From Blasia pusilla (Eukaryota > Marchantiophyta > Marchantiopsida > Blasiales), in assembly GCA_050084515.1 (NCBI GenBank), contig CM114273.1, positions 43,152,001-43,216,000 of the forward strand: a stretch of DNA of 64,000 nt. The letters run 5' to 3'. Below are positions 30,166 through 41,128 of the stretch, one piece after another. The notes below the pieces were generated by a model. It had not been told where the DNA came from. It saw only the letters and a list, made by a program, of their open reading frames with translations, and did not search any database. Positions within the stretch are counted from its first letter, which is position 1, and every line of letters starts with the position of its first letter. The translations under genes were made by a program, and so were the position numbers.

Positions 30166-33100
30166 GATAAAATGAAACATAATGCTTCGAGAAGTGACTC
30201 CACCATGTCTTTCACGGTATTCTTGTGTACTTTTTAATAATTAATCATTTTTCTTCTTCTCTACAAGGATCTCGTGGAGGTTCAAAACAACAACTACTTT
30301 CTCTTTTAATAAATGAAATTACATCCATTTCTTTCTCTCTCCACTACTGCAACTAATTATTGATAAAGGTACCAAATGGATACAATCTACTCCGTCTTTT
30401 CGTGGGCCTTTAGGCTCTTCGTCCCAATTTTTAGGTGCACTTATTTTGAGGTGTTACTTTAGATCTTTATCCCCACAATTTGGACAAAGTCTCTTTTTCA
30501 CGCTTTTTTTTACTTAGAAAGATTAAGAGTCTAAAATGAGACTAAAAAGGCTACTTCTTAGTACGATTAAACACGATAATCATACTGGCAAGGAGAAAAT
30601 TTTATTTTTATGAGTATGATGGCCAAGGTGGGTTTGGATAACTTGTTACATGAGGCCTTGAGGATTTTTTTTTATCCACCTAGTATTAAAAAATAAGAAT
30701 TTTTTTAATGTCCAGAAACATAACATATATACTTGGACACATAGTTTCTATTAGAATGAACTAACATCAGCAAAAATTGTTGCAGGAAGTTGCTTAAGTG
30801 GCCCCCTCCCCATCTTTTGTTGCTTAAGTGGCCCCTTTGCAAAGTTTGTTTAGCCTTAATGTTGTGGGAGATGGATGGGGAAGGCCAAAAAGGGTTTCAT
30901 AAAAAAGTTCATATAATTTATCTCTAAAAATTAATGTGTTACTAATCGAGAACTGTTTAGTTGTGTTAAAAAATTATGTATTAACTGCTAAAACTTTTTT
31001 GTGACAAGAATTTTTTTCCAAATTTTATTAATATTAGGTTGTGTGAAATTTCCATCTATCATAAAATCTTCATCGTCCACTTGCTCCAAAATTATTCTTA
31101 TTTTCATTAAAAAATGACCATTCAAGAAATTTTGAGTCGAAGATTAAAAAAAATACTCTCAAAACTTCAAACCCTATAAACCTATAGAAGTATCCAAGCT
31201 TATTTATTTTATTCGTGAATTAAATGACTATTATAGTTATGTCCTACTTTTAACATTTGAGTTAAATTTCGAAATTGGATTCTTCTCATACATATTCCAA
31301 TTCCATAAATATTAAAACTTCAAGAATTTTAATAAAATATTGAGTTTTCACATAAATATGAAAATTAATAACTTAATTCAAATAACTTTTCTTCCACGAA
31401 AAAAGTGAGTATAATCAAAGAGTATATTAAATAAAAGTACGGTAAGCTTTCGGAGTTTTCTTTTGGCCAAATTTTGAATTATCCCAACTACTTTTATTTT
31501 TTTGATAATTAATTTAATTTTGGTTATAATTTTTAGGGGCGCCATTTTTGCGATCATGTGGTCCAATTAGTAGAGATTCAAGTGACTTGAAATAAGTAAA
31601 TAAAAAGAGAAATTAATCGACTTTATGTCATATGTACGAAAAGTAAAATTTACAAAAAAGGGTGGTCAAAATAATGCGCTCTAAGCCAAGTTGGAGAACA
31701 CGTTAAGTTGTATTTAATACTTTTTAATGATAATGATAATGCAATCAAAGAATTAGTGATAAAGCTGATTCAATTTAGGAAACAATTCCCCCGAAGTAGG
31801 AAAGAGAAACGTGCCACGACGAGAAATGAATGCGGTACCTTTTATTAAACTTTACTTAATTAATAAATCGAGGGAAATTTGAAATTTAAATAAATTGAGC
31901 CCAAGATATAAATTAAATAAAAGGAATTTTTCATTCTATATTAATATCATCTTCATATTTAATTTCATTTATTTTTTAATTTACTTTCAATTTATACTAA
32001 AAATTTTATAAAATTTTCTAGGTTCTAAATATTTATTTCTCAATACCAAGAATAATCTATCACTTATAAATAAGCCAAAAATAAGAAACGTGACACGAAC
32101 ATGACAAGAGAAGGATTTCTTTAATCACTTTGTGTGATTTTTAGAAGCATCCATCAATAAAATAAATAAATAAAACTTTTGGACGATTTCTAAATAGCCC
32201 TTTTTAGGTCTCCATGAATGAGGGACAAAATTTTGACCTATTTATTTATTTATTTTTGGATTATTCCGAACGTGCCATGTGAAGAGATGTTCTTATGCAC
32301 TCTTATACTTCTTTATACTTTTGGCCATTCAAAATACTTTTTCTTCTTTTTTTTGGACCATTCCCACTACTTATTTCCTTATTTTTGGACCCATTGTAAA
32401 GTGAGAAAGAGAAGGAATGCTCCGAAAATTGAGGTCCTATCTCTACTCCAATGTTTGAGAAAGGTGCTTCATTTAATGGATTATTTATGGTGTGTGCATG
32501 ATTTCGTCCGTGGCCATGAGGAGGTGGGCCAAGGATTCCATGCAGTTTAATTTTTGGCTTAGGACACTTTAATTTTATTCTTGCATTCCTGCTCTATGTA
32601 AGGACACTTAATCCATGTAGTGTCATAATGTATGGAATTAAGGATTATGGAAAGTTATTTTTTTCCCCTAATGTGTGATGGGTTTTAGTGTTAAGTAGCT
32701 CATGTTTAAACGTAGTTCTCCTTATCAATTTTCATAGGACCCCCTTAAAATTCCAAAAGGTATTTTTGAAAGAAGTGAAGTGACACGTGTCATACATAGG
32801 AGTAGCTACATAAAACTGCATCCTCCCGGTAATATATAGATTTTGGTATGAATGTTTTTTTGGGGATTCAGATATTTATGTTGAATGTCTTTCTTTAGTG
32901 CCCATGAGGACCGCAATGGACATGTCCTTGCATAGATTGGACTCAAATCTGCTCAAGCATTTATGGGTCACGGGCAACCTTCTTTTTCTTTTTTTGAAGT
33001 TTTTTTTTACATGCGCCAACAAGAGAAGTGTCGCCAAGAGAGGAATCGCTTCTATGTGAATATTATAGATTAGTAAAGTGCCCATAAGGACTATGGGATA

Positions 33101-33240
33101 TACAAATCCCCAAGATAAATGGGACACGGATATTCCCAAAAGTTTCCAGGAATTTTATGAGGTCATGGGCACCCTCCTTTAATTTCCATGTAAAAGGTGG
33201 CAAATATTTTGCTTGACATGGATAACCAAAGGAGGCCTCA
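30166..33240. other. AT-rich intergenic sequence
   Basis: No gene or RNA gene was recognised. It is very AT-rich with many homopolymer tracts. Confidence 0.55.
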
Positions 33241-33516
33241 CGCCTATTCATCCTCAGGTTTTCTAACCCGAGGTTGGGTTAGTTAACCCTGGTCCCTCTC
33301 CGAAATTCTCTTGTAAAATAAGAATAATTGTGTTATGTTCTCCTTACCATTGTGCAGGAGACTATAGCACATCACAAAACTCCTTCCCATTCGAACCAAC
33401 ATGTCGTGTCTTTAAATCCATCCGGTGATGCTCACTTTTGCCCAAGACTCCAAGTGCCCCTCCCCGTTTAACTCCACTCTCACCCTCCATGACCTAACCA
33501 GAGGATGAATAGGCGT
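33241..33516. repeat. Candidate small foldback element
   Basis: CGCCTATTCATCCTC at 33241-33255 and its reverse complement at about 33502-33516 flank 246 bp. GCCAAAGGAGG-like text occurs near both ends. There is no coding content, and no target duplication was established. Confidence 0.4.
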
Positions 33517-33784
33517 TTAGGGCCAAAGGAGGTGTCGCAACAAGAGGAATCACTCCTCCAAGTCCCCCGCTAATAATATAGATTATTTTCAAGCCATACA
33601 AGAAGCACCAAAATTATTTTTCTTTTTTTTTAAGGAATGGGAAGAAATATTGAGGGAAGCTACACTTAGTCATCCTTTATTGGAAATATATTTTGTCACA
33701 TGGAAAAATGTCCAAAGAAACAAGCGTTCCTTATTATTAATACTCTTAGGGTCGTAACGGCCAAAGATTCAAGGCGAAAAATTA

Positions 33785-34175
33785 AAATCTAGATGCACCC
33801 ATTTCCCCTTCATGGAAGACACTAAAATAAATGTTGATTCAATACGACGAAAAGGTCATGGGCACATGGATTCCTCACTAATATATTTTTCGGAAGTGTA
33901 ACGGACAGAAATTACCATTATATTAACCTCAAATCTACGAAGAGCTGTAGCCTCTTTATGGGAAACCGTATAATGATTTTTGTAACACGACGAAATGGCC
34001 TCGGGGCGTGGACATTCCGTACTAATATTTGGACTCCTTTATCAATATTTTTAAAAGAAAAATGGAGGGGAATTGCATGGTATTATGATAATTTACCTCA
34101 ACTCCACAAACACCTAACAACACCCCCCACTTCATGGCAAACCGTAAAATACTTTTTGGAACCCGACAAAACATC
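33785..34175 (+). repeat. Three degenerate tandem units, about 145-180 bp
   Basis: The unit carries a block like CTTCATGGxAAxCCGTAxAATxxTTTTTGxAACxCGACxAAA, seen at about 33812-33850, 33953-33995 and 34129-34172. Each is preceded by a TTAACCTCAA / TTACCTCAA-type segment. The array ends where the GC-rich block begins. Confidence 0.5.
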
Positions 34176-35000
34176 CGTAGGTCCCGCCTCGTTTGAGCGG
34201 GACGACCAAGCTCCGCCAGCAGATGGATGCCCTTTGGGACGCCCCCCTCCGAACGCCGATGATACGGGATGAGACGGATCGGAAAAAGCGCCACGGACGG
34301 AAGACTGATTACATCACAGCTGTGGCCCTGGCGACGCGCCACTTGGAATCCAACCCTGCCAGCTGACGGACGGACGGACGGAAGGGAGGCCAACGGAACT
34401 CCACGTGTGGACCCGGTCACCGGTGGGACCGCCGCCTTAATTAGGCCATATATCTCAGTACTATGTCAGTACCACGCGAAAGAAAGCGCTCTATTTATAC
34501 CCATACCTGTCCACCTCTTCCACCACTCACTCTCTCTACCTCCCTCTCTACATGCTATCCTCACTGTCGCGGGATCCGCTATCTCCCCCACCAAACTCGC
34601 ATGCTTTTCAGCTACGGAGCTACGGGAAAAACCTGCCGGCGACAGTAAGGATCTTCTACTTTCTCGTCGCCGACGCACTCACTCACTCTACGGCCGCGGG
34701 GGCAGGAGCGCGAGAGAATCCGCAGCCGAAGAGGAGAGGAGGGGATGGTGGGGTGGGGCCCACTCTGAACCGGAGAGGTGGGGCCCTCCCAATCGGTTCG
34801 CTTTCAGTGCTGTAAGTTTGCTACACAGTGAGTACCAGAAGATGATGAGTCGGGGAAAGGGACGATTGGGCCCGTCTTTTCCGGATCTCTCAGGGACAGG
34901 GAAGGAAGGAAAAGAGGCGATGCGCTTTACTTTGAGGCTTTCCGTGACGGAAGACTTGTTGTGTATCTTTCCGTGACGAAAGACGCGGATCATTTCTGAG
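34176..35000. promoter_or_regulatory. GC-rich block with TATA-like promoter signature
   Basis: GC content rises abruptly. CTCTATTTATACC at 34488-34500 is followed by a pyrimidine-rich stretch suited to a plant 5' UTR, and by ATG codons at 34551 and 34601. The frames they open encode low-complexity Arg/Pro/Gly text with no recognised domain. A possible donor (GACA|GTAAGG) follows at 34645. This may be the first exon of an unrecognised plus-strand gene or a non-coding RNA. An (ACGG)n run is at 34365-34382. Confidence 0.35.
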
Positions 35001-35437
35001 CTAGATAGAGCTCAAATATCCATTGCGGTCGTATTGTGGGCGGCGATAATCGTCGCAATTGGGAGACCCGCGTAATTTGCTAATTTATCATTTGCAATTT
35101 GTACCCAACTGGGTCGCCTTCTAAACCAATGACATCGTTCCATCCATCTATGTAATTGATTAATTAAGAAAACGGAAAGCATATGAGATAGAGTTTTAAT
35201 TAAAATAACACTAGAGAAAAAATTATTCAAGACCTTGGATTCTAACTGAGAAGTTGGACAATGCAAGTTATTTTGCAAGTTACTTGGCCCTAGGTAGGAT
35301 GTTGGCATCCTTGCTAGGTATTAATTCCCTCCGGATTAGCATTCTCCCTCCAAACATGTCTCCAGAGTTCGGATGAGTGTTCTGCCTTTAAACATGTGTT
35401 CATCCCTCTCCCTACTACTCCTGTGTAACCCGAATCC

Positions 35438-35456
35438 AATATATATATATATATAT
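35438..35456. repeat. (AT)n microsatellite
   Basis: A run of alternating A and T about 18 bp long follows CCGAATCC. Confidence 0.9.
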
Positions 35457-35942
35457 GAAAAAAAAGGATGGGAAACCCATCACGATACAAAAGAGGGGCA
35501 TGAAGATTCAAAAAATAGACCTCAAGAGCCTAGAACCGACCCCGAAGAGAAATAAAAGGGCCTTCCCCCCTAACGACCAACATCATCAATAACAGAGACA
35601 ATATCAACAATACCTAAAGAACTATGACTACTACTAAATTGGCCTCTAGCATTGGCATCTCCAACCGCCTTACTCCGCTGTAGAAATCCATTTGCTTGAG
35701 TGCGCTGCAAAGCTATTCGAAGCCGATTGTTCCCAAGGTATTTGTGTTATTCTTTAGTAAGACAGAAAATCCTATAAAGGGGTCGCATAATGCTTTCATT
35801 AGGCGCCTTAAACCCGAAGGTCAGGACACGTCAATACGGGATTCATGGCGGAAGACGCGATTGGGTAAGAGTAGGAGAGATTGGACTGATTCGCGACATC
35901 CGCGGTGCTTGCGAGTTACGTCGTGAATTCAAATATATGGAG

Positions 35943-36167
35943 CAGGGTCCGGGAGTTTTTTCGTGACAACCGGTACATTTCCAATCTCTACAAACCCGAG
36001 CGGCAATTTTCGAAGTTTTCTTCATTCCAGCCGGCTAAAAAGGTACGAATACACAGGACACCCTCCCTGAACCTTCGGTTTCTGGCCGGTAAGTGACAAC
36101 CTGAATCGGAAATTCTCAGATTCTTCCGGCCAGCTCTACACGTAATCCCGGTTCTACCCGGACATTG
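35943..36167. mobile_element. 225-bp hAT MITE with perfect 8-bp target duplication
   Basis: The element starts CAGGGTCCGGGAGTTTTTT and ends TACCCGGACATTG. The 8-mer ATATGGAG flanks it exactly on both sides (35935-35942 and 36168-36175), the size typical of hAT insertions. Its left end matches the reverse complement of the right end of the hAT element at 57671-62941 (CAGGGTCCGGGGAGTTTTTT). Its right end, reverse-complemented (CAATGTCCGGG, AGAACCGGG, TTACGTGT), matches the first 60 bases of that element. It is therefore an internal-deletion derivative of that family in the opposite orientation. Confidence 0.92.
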
Positions 36168-37522
36168 ATATGGAGCGGAGGGTGCGTTAGTGCCTGTGTA
36201 CAAGAACATGGAGAGTGGAGTGGCAGTAATCGGACAACAACACTGTAAGCGCGAATGGAATCCCCGACATCTTTCCTTCCACTGGAGAATCCGGTCAAAC
36301 AAGCGACTGCCCGTGTGGGGAGCGGAGCGGATCCGCATGCACACGCGTCAATAAAGGACACGGGTCCGGCTCTCTCGAGTGACTCGACGACCTGAATCAC
36401 CTCCCGACCTCCAGATCCGACGCAGGACCACAGGATCGGCCGCCGGGGAACATTCCGTCTCTTTAGGGCGGTTCCCGGTTTTCGGGAGGACAGGGCAAGT
36501 GGCGGAGAACTTCCGGCGTTCTCGAGTGTGTACAACCGTCCTCGGAAAAGGCTAAATCACAATTAGGGCAGCGGCTTCCGGCGCTTTCGAGCGCATAATA
36601 ATGATCCAGACACGAGAACGAACAAACGATGCGATGCGATGCGATGCGATGCAGAAGAGTGCGATGATGCAGTGAATTGGAGAAAGTGGTGGAGGCTGAG
36701 AACCAGAGATGAGAACAGACAACCATAGCAATGCAATCCAGGCAATTGGAGAATGCGTTGGAGTCTTGAGAAGCAGAGACGAGAAGAAACAAACAATGCA
36801 ATGGAATATACAGGCGATCGGACAGACTGTGGTGGAGGCTGAGAACCAGAGATGAGAACAGACGAACGATACAATGGGATGCACGCAATTGGAGTAAGTG
36901 GTGGAGGCGGAGGAAGAGGCGAGCAGAGATTCGGACGACATTCGCACTGGAGTCTTCTTTTTTTTCACAAATAAAATTACAAGGAAGCCTCTGCACCTCG
37001 ATGGCACCCACACAGAGGACACTGCTACGCGAAGCGAGTGGTAGGGAGCGAGTGCATAGGTAGGGCAGTAAAACTCGTGACGTGAAAATTCTGGGATGTA
37101 TATGCCTCATAAAAGGGATGGTACATTGGATGCCTGCTGCCTCAATGCATCATTGAGGCTAGCTAGCTAGGGGAACTCCAGAGGCGGCTTCATCTGTTAC
37201 AACACTGTCCCGTTGCCCTCGATCGCTGAAAAAGTGTGGAATCTCTAGCAGAACAGCAAAGCTTGGCCTAGCACAGAAACGAGACTTGGCAGTGGGGGGG
37301 TGCCACAAAGGGAAACTCTACATGAGCAAAGCGAACGGTTGTAGAGGCAGGCAGGCAGGCAGAGTCCAACATTCGCTTCTACTCGTCAGAGATCAGAGGG
37401 ACGTGCGTCAAAAACTTCTGTGAGAGTTTTCTGAATTGGGTGGTGGTAGCTAGGTAGGTTAGGTTAGGTGAGTGGTAGTAGACACGCATGCAGAGAGAGG
37501 CTAAGGGGCTGCAATGGAAGAT
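36168..37522 (-). other. 3' flank/UTR region of the ARM gene with tandem repeats
   Basis: No gene is supported here. Long minus-strand open frames (up to 215 codons) are products of a tandem repeat and are Cys/Ser/His-rich without a domain. The 3' UTR of the ARM gene probably covers the part next to 37522. Confidence 0.5.
36605..36930. repeat. Roughly 80-bp tandem repeat with embedded GATGC microsatellite
   Basis: About four units share GGTGGAGGCTGAGAACCAGA / GATGAGAACAGAC / GCAATTGGAGAA blocks, near 36680-36730, 36750-36800 (diverged) and 36832-36900. A GATGC pentamer is repeated five times at 36628-36652. Confidence 0.75.
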
Positions 37523-38487
37523 CTAGTCCTGGGAACAGAAGGACCTAAACAATTTACAGGGGACGCTAGTAGAATCGTCGATGGAAACAGCACGGCAGGT
37601 GAGATACTCTGACCTCAGGCTGCGGGCTATGAGAGAACGGAAGAACTTCGTCGAGTACTTCACCTCCTTACCTTCTTTGTGGTTTCCTCCGACTTTCTCG
37701 AATACGTTACGAATAGCGTGTCCTTTCGCAGGTGGGATGGTGCACGTGCTGGTAGTCGTTGTCTCTCCAGTACTGGAGCAAGAGTTCTGCCTTTCTAAGG
37801 GCAGCTTATCGTCGAAATCGCTGAATCTGTCCATAGAGAGAATTCCCTCGTCTGTTCGATGCTCTTTGATGATCCTCAACAACTTCGCAGCCTTTTCTTG
37901 GATCTTTGGGCTGGAGCCTAGGAGAGCTATTTCTACCAGTGATGGTAGAATTCCCTGCGCGAACACCGCCTCCCGTCGGACGGCCATTTTGGATGATAGA
38001 GCCAACAACATCACGACTGTCTGTTCTTTGCAGCTTTGGGAGAAGGAGGATCTCTTCAGCACCTGAATGAGTATAGAGCACGTGTGCTCATTGCAGGAGA
38101 TAGTCTCGCGACCTTCCCTGCATCCGAACAGGTGGCTGAGCAGAATCACCGATTTCTCTGAAGTGTCCTTGGCATCCCTTAAAATGACTTTGTACAGAGG
38201 CCCAATTATGCCGGCCATCACCATCATGGGACGGTTCCCTTTGAAGATGGAGAGATTCAAGAGTGCTCGGACTGAGTCACTTCTGCCTTGAGTGGTTCCA
38301 CTGCTGAGAATGTCCACAAGGTATACAATAGCCCCGGACAATCCTATGCTGGGCTTCAGCTGATCCGAAGCGGCTAAACTCAGAATCACAGTGGTCGCAC
38401 TCTCGCGCACCGAAGTGGGAGATTCGGGTCTCATCAACCGCACAAGAATTGGGATCGCACCGGCGTCCGCCATCGCCTGCTTGTTCC
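37523..38487 (-). CDS. ARM gene, 3' terminal exon
   Basis: It starts after CCTATGATAG with NKQAMADAGAIPILVRLM. It encodes about five ARM repeats (SDQLKPSIGLSGAIVYLVDI, RALLNLSIFKGNRPM, ILPSLVEIALLGSSPKIQE) and a basic Ser-rich tail, with the stop at 37525-37523. The frame is fully open. Confidence 0.88.
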
Positions 38488-41128
38488 TATCATAGGCGAT
38501 CGCAGACACAGTCAGTATTTTCCCGTCGCTCGCCCTTCTTTAACCGTTCCTACGGACACCGGAGAGACCTACCACTGACGTACGGAGAGTGATTCATGCG
38601 ACTGCAATCCTGTGGAGACGGAGGCGATGATTGTGGCGGATCATTGCTCGGCGTCTACGAATTAAGCGTGCACCTGAGCTGAGAGTGAGATTAAACTGGC
38701 ACAGAGCGAACCATCGAAGAAACGACAATCAAGATGGCGAGGGGAAGATCGAGAACGCAAAAGAAATTGCTGCTGACCTGACAGAGCCGATAGCTAAGTT
38801 GAGCAGGGCCACGGTGGTCATGTAACAAACTCCCATGTCTTCTTCTTGCAGGAGGTTGACGAGAGGAGGAATAGCTCCAGCTCTCCATAAATCTTCCCTC
38901 GCTTGAGCGCTGTTTCTCGTGGCTTCCCGAACTGCAGTCGCAGCTAGAAGCCTAATCGTTCCTCGTTGGTCTCTCAAGCGTTCCACGACCGTCTCGTACT
39001 CGCAGGTCGGCAAGGCCCTCGGGTTGCTCGGTACTCGTCGGTGCTCACCCGGTTCCGGAAGCTTCTCGTTCTCAAGCAAACCTGCCGACATCACATTCTT
39101 CCCTTTATTATCTATCCATGGACAACAAACCTCCTCACGAATATCATCTACGATTCTCGAGGACGAGAATGAACATGCAAAACCAGCATCCTCCTTCGTC
39201 CCGGACAACCTCTAATGCGTCTGGCAAACACACTAATCAGAAATCGCCACTAGATTAATGAGACATGGAAACTGGTGAACTAACCGTTCAGGAATGATGG
39301 ACGCGACCGTCATGGATAACAGACGGAACTGAGATGTGGATCGAGGAAGTTGGACAAGGTCAGGGTCCATTAAGGATGAGCTGCGCATCGTGAATCCGTC
39401 GTTCTCAGCGCTGACGAAAATCTTCAATGGCTGCCAAAGGCTACGCATCCCCATCTGAGATGAGGAGACCCTCAGGGAGATAGAACCTGGAGGCGGAGGT
39501 GGTTGAACGCTCAGTGAGGCAGCTAGTGTCTGTCAACTCGGTGAACATATGGTTCACGTGGAGGCATTGGCACGAAACTACATTAACCCTCGGATGTCGA
39601 ACTTATCAGCTCCACTTCCTACCCTGCCGCTGCGAGACCTCATATCAGATTTCAGCTCCGCGATTATTGAAAGGGAGGCAGCCAGCAAGAAAAGGTTGAA
39701 TGACAGCCGTGTCTTGGTCTGGCAGAAGGAGAAAATTTACGAACGACTACGATTCAGCTCCGTACGATCGTAAGCTTCCGGTACGAGAAAGTCGGTAAAG
39801 TATTCAATGTCTCACCCACATGCGCAGGAACTGGCAAGACGAGAAACTCGTCCGACGCCGTAAAGAAAACGCTACGCCACCGATCAGATTGAGACTCCTC
39901 ATGAAACTGAAGGAAGAATTGCTCCGAAACCTTTTGGATCGGCACAGCAATATTGTGACTAAGCTTGGAATATACGGTGAAAAATGAACTGGAATGTGGC
40001 TCCCACGCACGGAAGATCTTGCGCGGGGAGGTACTCTTCCTTATCCACGAACTCGGGGAATTTCCACAGGATCAGCTACCGCTCGCTCCGTGTTCCCTCT
40101 CACGGAAGACTGAACCCCCGGCATGTCCATCTCAAGACAATCCGCTCATCAAATCGCTGTCTGGCTTGAAGAATGCTACATGGACTCACGTCAGGCCCAA
40201 ACCATGTTCCGAACCGATGGTTTACGGTTCAAGATTCAGTGGATGGTGAGGCATCTCAGAAAGAACAGGATTTACAGGGCGTGAACGACGTACCTTGAAT
40301 CTTCGCCGTGGCCTCCGCAGGCATTCGATGACTGTATCTGAAGGAACTCCCCGCGTCACAAGTATACAGAGAGGAAGATGAGGACGCGTTCCGGAGACTG
40401 CCAGAGAGACCCGTATCGCTTCTGTCCAGCACTTGCATTCGGAAGCTCATGCTACTAAATTCCGACGCCGTCTCCTCTCCATATTGAGACTTCTGCATTC
40501 GGAAGCTCACGCTGCTAATTTCCGATGCAGTTTCTTCTCCGAGAGCCTTCGGACCGTATTCTCTGCGAAGATCGCTGAGCGAACGTGAAAGAACGTCTTG
40601 TACAATCGCCGCCAGTCCTCTCAACTGCGCTTTCCCTCGATTTGCGTCTCCTGTCCCCGTTTCATTCCTGTTCTCCGCACCCTGAGGTTCCTGCTTGACT
40701 TGAGCAGCATGCTGTGGCTGCAGGTCGTAAGAGCTACGCCGATGGTGGCAGGGATAATTGTTGTTCGGCAACTGCTTCAGTGGAACCGCGGGGGAATTCG
40801 TGGGAGCAGGCTCGCAGGAGCCGCTCTGTTTGAGAATGAACAGAGTCCATCCTTTGCGACACGTCGTGGTGGAAGAATTCTTCGAGCAGCGCTGCTCCAA
40901 CGCTGAACCTGCGGCAGTGGCAGTCGATCCGCTCCTCCCTTTGGCTATGCCTCCATTCGGCATCACCACGAGTCCCATCTCTCCGTCCCAACAACAAATG
41001 TCGCACGCTCCGCTGAACAAAATCTCTCCTTCATCAATCAACCGACAGAGACAAATGTGACTCCTGTTCTGTTCGGCATTCCCTTCATCACAGTCGTCGG
41101 ATCCCTCCGAACTCTGGTCCCTCACCAC
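37523..41128 (-). CDS. Armadillo-repeat protein, At4g31890/At2g25130-like (PUB-related, no U-box)
   Basis: Three coding blocks on the minus strand. The C-terminal two (39211-38779, 38487-37523) join at CAG|GTCAGC and GATAG|GAACAAG, giving NLAIGSVRNKQAMADAGAI, an exact family match. ARM repeats run from RLRDQRGTIRLLAATAVREA through AIPPLVNLLQ, LLNLSIFKGN and LLRIIKE. The order matches Arabidopsis ARM proteins annotated as U-box-4-like but lacking a U-box, so a scaffold or protein-interaction role is likely rather than E3 activity. The 5' block (41128-40294) is Ser-rich with a Cys-rich patch, and its donor phase does not fit the next exon directly. An intermediate exon may be missed, or the block may be mis-joined. 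Start is uncertain: the first in-frame ATG is near 40978. No stops are seen within blocks. Confidence 0.8.
38488..38778 (-). other. ARM gene intron
   Basis: This 291-bp intron has donor GTCAGC and acceptor GATAG. The acceptor was chosen over an alternative further upstream because it restores the conserved ARM spacing. Confidence 0.75.
38779..39211 (-). CDS. ARM gene, middle exon
   Basis: It encodes an acidic/Cys-containing lead (FACSFSSSRIVDDIREEVCC), then YETVVERLRDQRGTIRLLAA and AGAIPPLVNLLQEEDMGV. The donor is CAG|GTCAGC. The acceptor is either ATTAG|AGG or TTAGAG|GTTG, and neither matches the phase of the next exon upstream, so the 5' edge is provisional. Confidence 0.75.
40294..41128 (-). 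CDS. ARM gene, putative 5' exon
   Basis: The frame is open for about 278 codons up to a good donor (CAAG|GTACGT). It contains HICLCRLIDEG ... ACDICCWDGE, Gln/Asn/Ser-rich stretches and a duplicated SSVSFRMQ / SSMSFRMQ motif. No domain was recognised. The upstream in-frame sequence runs open to about 41190 without an ATG, so translation may start at 40978 or in a further exon. Confidence 0.6.

Noticed and set aside
34269-34976. 235-codon plus-strand open frame
   Set aside because: GC-rich, Arg/Gly/Ser-rich, with no domain, and the frame starts upstream of the TATA-like box. Noted only as a possible promoter block.
36463-37110. 215-codon minus-strand open frame
   Set aside because: It is produced by the 80-bp tandem array. 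There is no domain, no gene-like composition and no splice partners.
37523-41128. Calling the ARM gene a U-box E3 ligase
   Set aside because: No U-box motif is visible in any exon. The closest known proteins are ARM-only despite a U-box-4-like label.
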